DNA of 64,000 nucleotides, from the NCBI RefSeq assembly GCF_009176725.1, contig NZ_AP020337.1, positions 124,001 through 188,000 of the forward strand, written 5' to 3'. This document shows positions 48,403 to 58,674 of the stretch, in pieces (the stretch's first letter is position 1; every line of letters begins with the position of its first letter). This stretch comes from Pseudomonas sp. KUIN-1. Its GTDB lineage: Bacteria; Pseudomonadota; Gammaproteobacteria; Pseudomonadales; Pseudomonadaceae. Under the pieces are notes generated by a model. That model did no database searches. It was given only the letters and a program-made list of their open reading frames with translations, and was not told where the DNA came from. Position numbers and translations under genes: made by a program.

Positions 48403-50040
48403 TTACGCGTCCAGCCACACCTGCTCGCTGAACATGTAACCCATGAAGCCGCCCAGCGGGTTGCTGGAATAGCCCTGGATACGCTTGTCCACACCGTCGA
48501 TGTTGCTGATGAACACAGGGATGCCGATGCCGCAGTTCTGGCTGACCAGAGCCTGCATGTCGCCATACATTTTGCCGCGCTTGGCATCGTCGGTTTCGCC
48601 ACGGGCCAGCAACAGCAGTTGGTCGAACTGGTCGTTTTTCCAGCCGGATTCATTCCACGGCGCTGTGGACTGGAAGAACTGCGAGAAGATCACGTCGGCG
48701 TTCGGGCGCGGGTTGATGTTGCCGAAGCTCAGCGGGTGCTTCATCCAGTGGTTGGACCAGTAGCCGTCGCTTGGCAGACGGTTGACGTTGAGGGTCAGAC
48801 CGGCCTGTTTGGCGGACTGTTGCAGCAGCACGGCGATGTCCACCGAGCCGGTGGCAGCAGGCGATGCCGCCACGGCCATGGTGATCTTTTCCATGCCGGC
48901 TTTTTTGAGCAGGAATTTGGCTTTTTCCGGGTCGTAGGCGCGCTGTGGCAGGTCCGCGTTGAAGTAGCGCGAGCCTGGCGAGATTGGATGGTCGTTACCG
49001 ACGCGGGCGTAGCCACGGAACACCGCCGATTTGACCTGTTCACGGTCCAGCAGGTACTTCATGGCCTCGGTGAATTCCGGGCTCTTGCCGGGCATCTGGT
49101 CCTGACGAATGATCAGGTCGGTGTAGTTGCCGGACGGTGCATCGACCACGCGGTGTTTGGCGCTGGCGGCAATACGCGTGGTGGAGCGCGGGTTGACCTC
49201 GTTGATCATGTGTACGTCGCCGGAGAGCAGCGCGTTGACCCGCGAGGGTTCGTCGGCGATGGCGATGAATTCGATTTCGTCCAGGTACGGCAGGCCCGGT
49301 TTCCAGTAGTTGGGGTTGCGCGCACTGACCGAGCGCACGCCAGGGTTGAATTCCTTGACGGTGAACGGCCCGGTACCGATGCCTTTGCTGAAATCGGTGG
49401 TGCCTTCGGGCACGATCAGCAGGTGCGAAACCGCGAGGATCGACGGCAGCTCGGCGTTTGGCGAGCTGAGGGTGATCTGCACTTCCAGCGGGCCGGTGGC
49501 TTTGATCTCGGAAAACTGCGCCATCAATGGCAGGACTTTCGAGCCGGTGGCCGGGTCCTTGTGGCGCGACAGGGAGAACACCACGTCGCCAGCGGTCAGC
49601 GCCTTGCCGTTGTGGAAGGTCACGCCCTGGCGCAGGGTCACTGTCCAAACCGTGGCGTTGTCGCTTTCGATCTTCTCGGCCAGCTCCATGTGCGGCACCA
49701 GATGGCTGTCGAAACGGGTCAGGCCGTTGTAGAACATGAAGTGACGCACGTAATCGGTAGACAGCGCGCCCTTGGCCGGATCCAGCGTATCGGCGGTAGA
49801 ACTGGACATGCCGGCGACCCGGATACGGCCGCCCGGCTTGCCTTTGACAGGGGCATCCGCGTCATCGGCAAACACCTTACCGGCCGCGCCGAACAGGCTG
49901 GTGGAGCCGGCCGCGACCACACCTGCAACGCCCAGCATGCGTAGCGCATCGCGACGTGACAGACCGCGATTGAGTCCTTCGAAAACCCGCAGGCTGTCTT
50001 CACCTGTGATCAACGTGGAGTCGTTTTTTTTGTCAGTCAT
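48403..50040 (-). CDS. ABC transporter substrate-binding protein with Tat signal
   Basis: This 545-residue family-5 solute-binding protein begins with a twin-arginine signal (LNRGLSRRDALRMLGVAG followed by a hydrophobic stretch, about residues 29-60). It is therefore exported folded. VTFHNGKALTAGDVVFSLSRHKDP is the family-5 signature, and GIGTGPFTVKEF and DAEKAKFLLKKAG-like stretches follow. It should bind a peptide-like or opine-like compound in the periplasm. It is encoded between a PuuB-like oxidase and the two permeases. Tat targeting is less usual in this family. Confidence 0.9.
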   Translation of the reverse strand: MTDKKNDSTLITGEDSLRVFEGLNRGLSRRDALRMLGVAGVVAAGSTSLFGAAGKVFADDADAPVKGKPGGRIRVAGMSSSTADTLDPAKGALSTDYVRHFMFYNGLTRFDSHLVPHMELAEKIESDNATVWTVTLRQGVTFHNGKALTAGDVVFSLSRHKDPATGSKVLPLMAQFSEIKATGPLEVQITLSSPNAELPSILAVSHLLIVPEGTTDFSKGIGTGPFTVKEFNPGVRSVSARNPNYWKPGLPYLDEIEFIAIADEPSRVNALLSGDVHMINEVNPRSTTRIAASAKHRVVDAPSGNYTDLIIRQDQMPGKSPEFTEAMKYLLDREQVKSAVFRGYARVGNDHPISPGSRYFNADLPQRAYDPEKAKFLLKKAGMEKITMAVAASPAATGSVDIAVLLQQSAKQAGLTLNVNRLPSDGYWSNHWMKHPLSFGNINPRPNADVIFSQFFQSTAPWNESGWKNDQFDQLLLLARGETDDAKRGKMYGDMQALVSQNCGIGIPVFISNIDGVDKRIQGYSSNPLGGFMGYMFSEQVWLDA

Positions 50041-50133
50041 ATCAGTTCTACCTGTCGAAAAGGGGAAATTCCGAATTGCTCACGGTTGGCCGGAGCGTCC
50101 TTCAAGCACACACGACGACGGTCAGACAAACAC

Positions 50134-51408
50134 TCAGTGGCGGCTGTCCTGATAGCGGTAATACGCGCCTACCAGCGGCAGAAACCATGGCTTGCCGAAA
50201 TGGCCGGGAATGGCTGGCCAGCTCAGGTCCTTCCAGGGATTGGCCTGTGCCTTGCCTTCCATGACTTCGGCCATCATCCGCCCCATGTGCACCGACATCT
50301 GTACACCGTGGCCGCTGTAACCCATCGAGTAGAAGACCCCGTTGTGTTCGCCTGCACGTGGCAGACGGTCGGAGGTCATGTCCACCAGCCCGCCCCAGCA
50401 GTAGTCGACCTTGACGTGTGCCAGTTGCGGAAACATCTGCACCATGGCCGCCTGCAACACCTTGCCGCTCTTGGCGTCGGAGCTGCTGTTGGACATGGCG
50501 AAGCGCGCGCGCCCGCCGAACAGCAGGCGGTTGTCCGGCGTGAGGCGGAAATAGTTGCCGATCAAACGGCTGGTCACGTAAGCGCGCTGGTGGGGGAACA
50601 GTTGGTCGATCAGCGCTTGCGGCAACACTTCCGTGACGATGACGAAGCTGCCGACCGGCACGATGCGCCGGCGATACCAGCCCAGCCCGCCATGCTGGCA
50701 GGCACCGGTCGCCAACATCAGCTGTCCGGCCTGGATCGAGCCTTTCGAGGTGTTGACCACAAAGCCGCCACGGTTGGCTTTCCAGTCCTTTACCGTCGCG
50801 TTCTGATACACCCTTGTGCCATGGCGCACTGCTGCGTCGGCGAGACCCAGACCGAAGCGTCCGACATGCATCTGTATGCCGTTGCGCTGCAGCAGGCCAC
50901 CGTGAAACTCGTTCGAATCGATTTCAGCGCGCAGGTCCTGAGCGGACAGCAGCTCGACGTCAGCATCGACTTCACGGCGGATCAGCTCGCAGGTGCGCGC
51001 CAGTCCTTCGTAATGCCCTGGCTTGGCCGCCAGCTTGAGCTTGCCGTTACGCTTGATGTCGCAGGCGATGTGTTCCTCGTCGATCACGCTCACGACGCTT
51101 TGCACCGCACTTTCGTAAGCCTTGTAATACTCGCGTGCCTGATCGGCACCCAGGGTTGCGCTCAACGACGCATAGTCCTGAGCCACGCCGGTATTGCACT
51201 GTCCGCCATTGCGGCCCGACGCTTCGCCGATCACCCGGCCCGCTTCCAGAACCACCACGCTGGCACCTTTCAAGGCCAATGCACGCGCCGCCGCAAGGCC
51301 GGTGAAACCGCCACCGACCACTACCACGTCAGCCTGCCCCTCCACTGCGCCGTCCTGTGCGCCGGTAAAGCCTGGAGCCGTATCGAGCCAGTAAGACTCA
51401 CTGCGCAT
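50134..51408 (-). CDS. FAD-dependent oxidoreductase, gamma-glutamylputrescine oxidase-like (PuuB/OrdL)
   Basis: This 424-residue DAO-fold enzyme has the N-terminal motif ADVVVVGGGFTGLAAARALAL and the strand VVVLEAGRVIGEASGRNGGQC, where SGRNGGQ is the PuuB/OrdL mark. A C-terminal YCWGGLVDMTSDRLPRAG / GYSGHGVQMS region follows. PuuB oxidises gamma-glutamylputrescine; relatives act on other conjugated amines. AGGGGA lies 6 bases before the ATG at 51408, which I prefer over the ATG at 51429. It is upstream of the transporter genes on the same strand and begins, with the HAD gene, the catabolic operon. Confidence 0.86.
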   Translation of the reverse strand: MRSESYWLDTAPGFTGAQDGAVEGQADVVVVGGGFTGLAAARALALKGASVVVLEAGRVIGEASGRNGGQCNTGVAQDYASLSATLGADQAREYYKAYESAVQSVVSVIDEEHIACDIKRNGKLKLAAKPGHYEGLARTCELIRREVDADVELLSAQDLRAEIDSNEFHGGLLQRNGIQMHVGRFGLGLADAAVRHGTRVYQNATVKDWKANRGGFVVNTSKGSIQAGQLMLATGACQHGGLGWYRRRIVPVGSFVIVTEVLPQALIDQLFPHQRAYVTSRLIGNYFRLTPDNRLLFGGRARFAMSNSSSDAKSGKVLQAAMVQMFPQLAHVKVDYCWGGLVDMTSDRLPRAGEHNGVFYSMGYSGHGVQMSVHMGRMMAEVMEGKAQANPWKDLSWPAIPGHFGKPWFLPLVGAYYRYQDSRH

Positions 51409-51474
51409 CTCGTTCCCCTTGTCACTCATCGAAGAGCACCTTGAAAAATGCCGGTGTCACGCGGGTTGCCTGGT

Positions 51475-52143
51475 TTACAGGCCGACCAGCCCGGCCAGTC
51501 CGCCGATATCGGGAATCTGGTGGTATTCGAAGCTGCTGTTGGCCGGCTGCTCATGACCACGCGCCACGAATGCCTTGTTCCTGATCTTCATGTCATGCGC
51601 CGAGAACAGGTCGTAACGGAAGCTTGAAGACACATGCAAGATGTCTTCCGGGCCGCAACCCAGGTTGTCGAGCATGAATTCGAAAGCAGCCAGACGCGGT
51701 TTGTAGGCTTGGGCCTGTTCAGCGGTGAACACCTTGTGGAATGGCGCGCCGAGCTTTTCGACGTTGGACATGATCTGACTGTCGCTGGCGTTGGAGAAAA
51801 TCACCAGCGGGATCTTGTCGGCGATTTTCGACAGGCCGGCGGGCACATCGGCGTGTGGGCCCCAGGTCGGCACAGCGTCGTAATACAGTTGGCCTTCTTC
51901 GCGGTATTCAACGTTCCAGCGCTTGCAGGTGCGCGCCAGTGCAACCTTGAGGATTTCGTCGTATGGCATCCAGTCACCCATGACCTGATCCAGACGATAC
52001 GCCGAAAAATCCTTGACGAACTGATCCATCTGTTCAGCCGCAACGCGGTCGGCAAACAGCTCGCGCGTCATGGTGCCCATGTGGAAATTGGTCAACGTGC
52101 CGTAGCAGTCGAACGTAATGAATTTTGGTCGAAGAAAGCTCAT
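51475..52143 (-). CDS. Haloacid dehalogenase, type II
   Basis: This is a 222-residue HAD protein with motif I FITFDCYGTLTNF (nucleophile Asp; the following Tyr is typical of L-2-haloacid dehalogenases). Motif II is in LVIFSNASDSQIMSN, Lys in YKPRLAAFEFML, and the final motif in ILHVSSSFRYDLFSAHDM. In catabolic operons such genes often act on non-halogenated small acids or phosphate esters, so true dehalogenation is not implied. I chose the ATG at 52143 with AGGAC before it. It is the first gene of the minus-strand run. Confidence 0.85.
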   Translation of the reverse strand: MSFLRPKFITFDCYGTLTNFHMGTMTRELFADRVAAEQMDQFVKDFSAYRLDQVMGDWMPYDEILKVALARTCKRWNVEYREEGQLYYDAVPTWGPHADVPAGLSKIADKIPLVIFSNASDSQIMSNVEKLGAPFHKVFTAEQAQAYKPRLAAFEFMLDNLGCGPEDILHVSSSFRYDLFSAHDMKIRNKAFVARGHEQPANSSFEYHQIPDIGGLAGLVGL

Positions 52144-52677
52144 TGTGTGCGGTCCTGAAAGTTCGTTGAGGTCATGGCATGACGAGCAGTCCGGCCTGAT
52201 GTTCAGGGGCGGTGATGCACGCTGCAGCACAACCTCATTACAACACCGTGAAATCAGCAGATGGCGTTAAAAGTGATGGCTGCTTGATAGAAACCACCGT
52301 TTTGAGGTGCGCGCTCAGCAGACTTTGCGGGGCGCTCCAGCCTTGGGCAGAGCCCGGTTTTCGGCGCTTTTATGACCCTTTTCAGGGCGCTCGGGCTCAA
52401 ACACGCGGGTTTGCGCCGCAGAAACTGCGCCGCGCCAGTGCTTGGCTGGCGACAAATGCCGGCAGCTATATAAAGAGCTTGAACACGGGGTAAAAACCCT
52501 AAGCATTTGCTGCCGGAGGCCCGGCCGATTTAAGCAGTAACTGTGGTCTGGCGAGCGGCGCTTTGTGGAATCTGCCGAATGCGCGCAGCCCTCTTGTCAC
52601 CGCCCGCAGCAGGTGGGATACAACACGCCTGACGCATCCTTTTATTGCCTGTGCATCCTTCTGGACGGAGACACGTC
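52144..52677. other. Divergent promoter region
   Basis: This 534-base gap separates the minus-strand catabolic run from the plus-strand GNAT gene. It contains GC-rich direct fragments (GCGCCGCAGAAACTGCGCCGC near 52413) and no gene that I can support. Promoters for both directions should lie here. Confidence 0.5.
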
Positions 52678-53535
52678 ATGCTCGCTCAGCAACGCCCCGA
52701 CTTTGAATTTCGCCCCATGACCGTCGCCGACGTCGGCAACGCTCATGAGTTATCCGTCGCCTTGAAGTGGCCGCATCGACTTGAAGACTGGGCCATGCTG
52801 CAACGTGTCGCCCAAGGCTTCGTCGCGGTACACAACGGGCGGTTGATCGGCAGTGCCTTCGCCTGTCATCAGGGCGAGTTTTCCACCATCGGTCTGGTGA
52901 TCGTCAGTGACGATTACCAGGGCAAGGGCATTGGTCGCAAGCTGATGGAACTGGCGGTCGGCTGCGTCGCGCCGCGCACGGCGGTCCTCAACGCCACGCT
53001 GGCGGGTGCGCCGCTTTACGCGAAGATGGGGTTTGTCAGTTTTGGCGAGATCCAGCAGCGTCAGGGGCAGGCGCAACCGACCGGCACGACCGAATTGAAG
53101 GCACAGGAACGTTGCCGCGGGCTGAGCGAGGCTGACCACCCTCGCGTGCTGGAACTGGCCAACGCCGGTTCGGGCATGGACCGCTCGGTGACGCTCGGCG
53201 ATGTGCTGAACAACCTTGAGCACGCCGTCGGCATCGAGCGCGACGGCCAGTTGCAGGCCTTTGCCCTGCTGCGTCCGTTCGGCCGCGGCCTGTGCATCGG
53301 CCCTGTGGTGGCCCAGAGCGTTGACCAGGCCAGGCACATGATCGAGCAACTGCTGGCCCGCGTGCCTTATGCCTTCGTACGTATCGACATCCCGACCGAC
53401 AGCGGCCTGGCCGACTGGCTGGAGAAAGCCGGCCTCAAGCGCGTCGACAGCGTGACCTGCATGAGCATGGGTGCAGTCCCGCAAGCCAGCCAGGGCGTGC
53501 GCCAGTTTGCGCTGATTACCCAGGCGATCGGCTGA
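52678..53535 (+). CDS. Tandem GNAT-family N-acetyltransferase
   Basis: This is a 285-residue protein with two GNAT units. The N-terminal one is complete, with the acetyl-CoA loop VSDDYQGKGIGRKLMELA (about 80-97) in canonical Q-x-x-G-x-G form. The second (about 150-285) has the C-terminal GNAT fold but a less clear loop. Such proteins acetylate small amines or protein N-termini. I chose the ATG at 52678 with GGAG before it. It is divergent from the amine/opine operon, so acetylation of an amine related to that pathway is a possible but unproven link. Confidence 0.82.
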   Translation: MLAQQRPDFEFRPMTVADVGNAHELSVALKWPHRLEDWAMLQRVAQGFVAVHNGRLIGSAFACHQGEFSTIGLVIVSDDYQGKGIGRKLMELAVGCVAPRTAVLNATLAGAPLYAKMGFVSFGEIQQRQGQAQPTGTTELKAQERCRGLSEADHPRVLELANAGSGMDRSVTLGDVLNNLEHAVGIERDGQLQAFALLRPFGRGLCIGPVVAQSVDQARHMIEQLLARVPYAFVRIDIPTDSGLADWLEKAGLKRVDSVTCMSMGAVPQASQGVRQFALITQAIG

Positions 53536-53551
53536 TCGCCCGTAAGCACCT

Positions 53552-53612
53552 CATCGTGCCAATGCTCTCGCAGAGCGTCACGACATGCATTACCACGCAG
53601 AGCGCTCATCGT
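53552..53612 (+). repeat. Degenerate dispersed repeat (TGACGC/GTGCCAA type)
   Basis: ATCGTGCCAATGCTCTCGCA, then GAGCGTCACGACATGCATT and ACCACGCAGAGCGCTCATCG, form a reduced version of the repeat found intact near 17965 and 18133. Confidence 0.65.
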
Positions 53613-53654
53613 TATACATAAGTCTTGGAGAGCCCCGAATACGTGCTTTTCAGG

Positions 53655-53755
53655 CTTCTGCCCGCAGGGCGTAGGAGCGAACTTGTTCGCGAAGACAGGC
53701 GATCATACCGGCCCTTTCGCGAACAAGTTCGCTCCTACGGCCTCCGGCCAGAAGC
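53655..53755. repeat. Inverted REP pair (GTAGGAGCGAAC type)
   Basis: GTAGGAGCGAACTTGTTCGC begins the 23-base arm at 53671-53693, which is the perfect inverse of 53716-53738. Outer CTTCTG and CAGAAG extend the symmetry to about 100 bases. The same cores occur in the 236-bp tandem repeat near 38.5-39.1 kb. It lies between two plus-strand genes and could act as a transcription barrier. Confidence 0.85.
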
Positions 53756-53833
53756 AAAAGCGGATTTGTGTATAACGCTGAGTCCGGCGCGTGGCAACGA
53801 TCATCAACGCTTCAACTTCAGGAGCCCGACCCG

Positions 53834-54547
53834 ATGCCCCGACCCACTGTTTTGCTATTGGCCCGCGCTGACCTCAGCCCGGTAGACACCGAATTCACCA
53901 CTGGCCCCATCGATGCGCATGACCCGTTCGATAATGACCGCCGCACGGCGTTCATCGATGGTCAGGGCATTGCGGCCGGCCTCGTGCACTTCGGCACGTC
54001 GCTGTCAGTGGCAGCCTACCCCTACACCGAAATGCTGGTGATGCATCGCGGGTCCGTCACCCTGACCTCCGGTACCGAGAGCCTCACGATCAAGACCGGT
54101 GAAAGTGCAGTGATCGGTCGCGGCACTCAAGTACGTATCGACGCGCAACCGGACAGCCTCTGGGCTTTCTGCGCGTCCACCCAGGCCAGCGGGCCAGACA
54201 AACCCGGCATCACCGCGCTCGACCGCCTGGCCATGCTCACGCCATCTTCACCACCAGACCCGGCGATCATGATCAGCGCGTTGCCGCAATGCCGCAGCAA
54301 CAACCTCTTCGAAGACAGCGCCAGCACCCTGCGCATCGGCGTGTGGGACTCCACCCCCTACGAACGCATCTCGCGGCCGCACAAGATCCATGAACTGATG
54401 AACCTGATCGAAGGCAGCGTCGAGCTGAGCCTGGAAAACGGCCCGCGCCTGACCGTGAATACCGGCGATACCGTATTCGTCGCACAGGGCGCGCCCTGCA
54501 AGTGGACCAGTACGGCGTATGTGCGCAAGTTTTATGCGGTGACGTGA
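53834..54547 (+). CDS. Bicupin protein (DUF861-like)
   Basis: This is a 237-residue protein with two cupin folds. The first has PYTEMLVMHRGSVTLTSGTE with TIKTGESAVIGRG, and the second has RPHKIHELMNLIEGSVELSLENG with TVNTGDTVFVAQGAPCKW. The second carries the usual His and Glu metal-ligand pattern more fully. Relatives include EutQ-like and (S)-ureidoglycine aminohydrolase proteins, but the catalytic role here is not known. I chose the ATG at 53834 with AGGAG before it. Confidence 0.82.
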   Translation: MPRPTVLLLARADLSPVDTEFTTGPIDAHDPFDNDRRTAFIDGQGIAAGLVHFGTSLSVAAYPYTEMLVMHRGSVTLTSGTESLTIKTGESAVIGRGTQVRIDAQPDSLWAFCASTQASGPDKPGITALDRLAMLTPSSPPDPAIMISALPQCRSNNLFEDSASTLRIGVWDSTPYERISRPHKIHELMNLIEGSVELSLENGPRLTVNTGDTVFVAQGAPCKWTSTAYVRKFYAVT

Positions 54548-54687
54548 AGTAGAACGACGTGCTGCTTCGCCCGACGACTCTATTCAGCATGGAGCCTGGA
54601 ATGGAGCGATGGGAAAACGCTATGTGGATGAATACAACGAAACCGGCAGAAGCACCCAAACACTGGTGATGCTTCTCGCCCGCTACA

Positions 54688-55188
54688 TTATTCTTTCAAG
54701 CCCAGCACGTAGAACTTGCTGTCCACCGCGATCAACGGAAAGCTCGCTGGCAGATCTTCTTTGGTGATCTCCCGAAAGCCGTGCTTTTCATAGAAACGAT
54801 GCGCAGCGTGAAATTTGTCGGTCGTGCCCAGGAAAACTTCGCTAACGCCCTTGCGGGTTGATTCCTCGATCAGGCGCTCGAGCAGTCTGGCTGCAACGGA
54901 GAGTTCCCTGCCGCGAAACGGGGCGGCGATAAACATCTTGCGCAGTGCTGCCTGCCCTGCGCCGATGTCCCTGAGGCCGATGCTGCCGATGACCTGATCG
55001 TCTTGTACAGCGACCCAGAAATCCCCTGTGCCGGTCTGGTAAAAGTCCGGAATCGCTTTCAGGTCAGGCTGGTCTTCGGCGGTGATGGGAATACCGAACT
55101 CTTCACGCTGGATCGGCAGAATCATCGCCGATACACCTGACTCGTCGCTCGGCACGAAACGCCGTATCTGAATCCCGTTTACGCCCAC
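54688..55188 (-). CDS. GNAT-family N-acetyltransferase
   Basis: This 166-residue GNAT protein has the acetyl-CoA region ALRKMFIAAPFRGRELSVAARLLERLIEE (R-G-R-E in place of Q-x-x-G-x-G/A) and the C-terminal FYEKHGFREI. A strong AGGAGG lies 6-8 bases before a GTG at 55188; the upstream ATG at 55209 would place this ribosome site inside the gene. The GTG is therefore the likely start. The substrate is unknown. Confidence 0.85.
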   Translation of the reverse strand: MGVNGIQIRRFVPSDESGVSAMILPIQREEFGIPITAEDQPDLKAIPDFYQTGTGDFWVAVQDDQVIGSIGLRDIGAGQAALRKMFIAAPFRGRELSVAARLLERLIEESTRKGVSEVFLGTTDKFHAAHRFYEKHGFREITKEDLPASFPLIAVDSKFYVLGLKE

Positions 55189-55240
55189 AACACACCTCCT
55201 CCTGGCCATCGTCCTCAGTGGAAATCAGTATTCCAGACAA

Positions 55241-55307
55241 GCAAACGCCCCGACAAGTCGAGGCGTTTGCTTGAGCATTTTCGAGGGTCACACGGGCGTG
55301 TGACCCT
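55241..55307. terminator. Two hairpins between convergently placed ends near pckA
   Basis: GCAAACGCC (55241-55249) pairs with GGCGTTTGC (55262-55270), with further pairs CGAC/GTCG inside. AGGGTCACAC (55284-55293) pairs with GTGTGACCCT (55298-55307). The second lies 13 bases after the pckA stop on the minus strand and is its likely terminator, although without a strong T tract. Confidence 0.6.
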
Positions 55308-55319
55308 GAAGATGTTTAA

Positions 55320-56939
<1,620 letters not shown>

Positions 56940-57031
56940 TTATGCCAGAAATGCCCGGAAATGGTAGGACCCTCCTGTCAGAACAGCATTACAGGGGCCC
57001 ACACCGTTTTCTGAGGCCCTTTACGCGATCG

Positions 57032-57934
57032 TTAATGGCGCGTGTCAGATGGCGAATCGACACCGCCGCCAGCAAACAGCTGCGCGACGTCAGTGGCATC
57101 GAACAGATAGCGTTGGTTGCAGAACTGGCAGTCGATCTCGATCGTGCCGTTGTGCTCGATAACCAGTTGCTGCGCGTCCTCCAGCCCAAGGCTGGCCAGC
57201 GCATTGGCCGAGCGCTCACGCGAGCAACTGCAGCGAAAGCAGATGGGCTGCTCGTCGAACAGGCGAACCGGGTCTTCGTGATACAGGCGATGCAGGATGG
57301 TCTGGTTGTCCAGCCCGAGCATTTCCTCGGCCGTGAGGGTGTTGGCCAGGGTGATGACGTGCTCCCAGCTGGCGTCGCGCTCTTCCGGATCGGTGATCTG
57401 CGCGATGGGCAGCTGTTGCAGCAACAGACCGCGGGCGCGATGACCGTCGGCCTTGAGCCAGAAACGCGTGCCCAGCTGTTCGGACATCACGAAATAGTTG
57501 GAGAGGCTTTCCGACAGGTCGACGCCGTCGAGGGCAACGATGCCCTGATAGCGCTTGCCCTTGTTCGGGTCGATGGTCAATGCCAGCGAGCCATCGGGCA
57601 TCAGGTCCTGCAGACCTGCGCCTGCTGTGACCAGTGCCTCGTCATAACGGGCAATGCCACGCAGTTCACGCTCGCTGGAGCACTCGACCATCAGCAACGG
57701 CACTGCGCCACTGGAGCGTGCCTGCAGGATCAGCAGGCCGTCGAATTTGAGGGTGCCGACGAGCAGCGCGGCAGCCGCCATCAGTTCGCCAAGCAACTGC
57801 GCGACCGGCTCCGGGTAGGGGTGCTTGGCGAGCACTTCGGCGTAGCTGCGCTCCAGGGCGACCAGTTCTCCGCGAACGTCGCTTTCGTCGAAGATGAAGC
57901 GTTGGGTGAAATCGATGTCCGGGAAATCATGCAT
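57032..57934 (-). CDS. hslO: Redox-regulated chaperone Hsp33
   Basis: This is a 300-residue Hsp33. The N-terminal substrate-binding domain ([21 protein letters not shown]) is followed by the C-terminal zinc switch CFRCSCSRE ... DCQFCNQRY, whose four Cys (CxC and CxxC, 27-32 apart) bind zinc when reduced and form disulfides on oxidation. It binds unfolding proteins under oxidative heat stress. I chose the ATG at 57934, where the family starts ([13 protein letters not shown]); a frame extends to 58075 but is unlike the family. It lies next to hslR, as in E. coli. Confidence 0.93.
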   Translation of the reverse strand: MHDFPDIDFTQRFIFDESDVRGELVALERSYAEVLAKHPYPEPVAQLLGELMAAAALLVGTLKFDGLLILQARSSGAVPLLMVECSSERELRGIARYDEALVTAGAGLQDLMPDGSLALTIDPNKGKRYQGIVALDGVDLSESLSNYFVMSEQLGTRFWLKADGHRARGLLLQQLPIAQITDPEERDASWEHVITLANTLTAEEMLGLDNQTILHRLYHEDPVRLFDEQPICFRCSCSRERSANALASLGLEDAQQLVIEHNGTIEIDCQFCNQRYLFDATDVAQLFAGGGVDSPSDTRH

Positions 57935-58111
57935 AGGTAGGCAAGGTATCTGAAGTAATGACAATGGATGGCACGCGGCTGAAAAAGCGCCGTCCGGCAC
58001 TCGAAAGCGCCGTGGGCCATGCGGATTGACCGGCATTTTAGGAGCTATGCGGTGCGCTTCCAAGCTGGATGGCACGTCGGACTGATAGCCGGAGCTGCCC
58101 GGTGCTGTGTT

Positions 58112-58519
58112 TCAGTCGTTGTTGTGGCTGGCGCGGAAGCCGAAAAGCTCCCGGCGTTGCTTCTTGGTCGGCTTTCCGTCAGTGGTCACACCCAGGTTGC
58201 CGGCCTTGCGCTGAGCCGCGGCATTCTCGCGCCTGGCGATGCTCTCGGGTGTCTCGTGATACAGCGTCTGTGCCTCCGGCGCTCCACGCCGAACGATGGA
58301 CAGCGCCTCGACCACTACGGTGCGGTCGTCGAAACCCATGCGAATCTGGAACTCGTCACCGATACGCGGCTCCTTGCTGGGCTTGCAACGCTCGCCGCGA
58401 CAGTGCACCTTGCCGCTTTCGATAGCCGCTTTGGCCAGCGCACGTGTTTTGAAAAAGCGCGCAGCCCACAGCCACTTATCCAGGCGGACCTTATCGTCTT
58501 CTTCCATCTTTTGTGCCAT
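58112..58519 (-). CDS. hslR: Ribosome-associated heat shock protein Hsp15
   Basis: This 135-residue S4-domain protein (VRLDKWLWAARFFKTRALAKAAIESGKVHC, the S4 RNA-binding helix pair) has a basic C-terminal tail with KPTKKQRRELFGFRAS. Hsp15 binds stalled 50S subunits with peptidyl-tRNA and helps recycle them. It precedes hslO on the same strand with 177 bases between, so the two may form one heat-shock transcription unit. It reads from the ATG at 58519. Confidence 0.93.
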   Translation of the reverse strand: MAQKMEEDDKVRLDKWLWAARFFKTRALAKAAIESGKVHCRGERCKPSKEPRIGDEFQIRMGFDDRTVVVEALSIVRRGAPEAQTLYHETPESIARRENAAAQRKAGNLGVTTDGKPTKKQRRELFGFRASHNND

Positions 58520-58674
58520 TTGAATTCCTCATCCGTATGGCAGTCTGAACGTTATCCGGCTAATGAGGAAACGTGACGGCCTGCCGTTGCTGATCTGTCG
58601 CTATCAAGAACATGAAGTAACCGATCCTTGCTTGTCAAAATCCGCTATTCGTCATTTTATGGCCCTGACCTCAC

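Noticed and set aside
48283..49944. 553-codon plus-strand frame over the binding-protein gene
   Set aside because: It is antisense to a family-5 binding protein with all signatures; its own translation has no domain.
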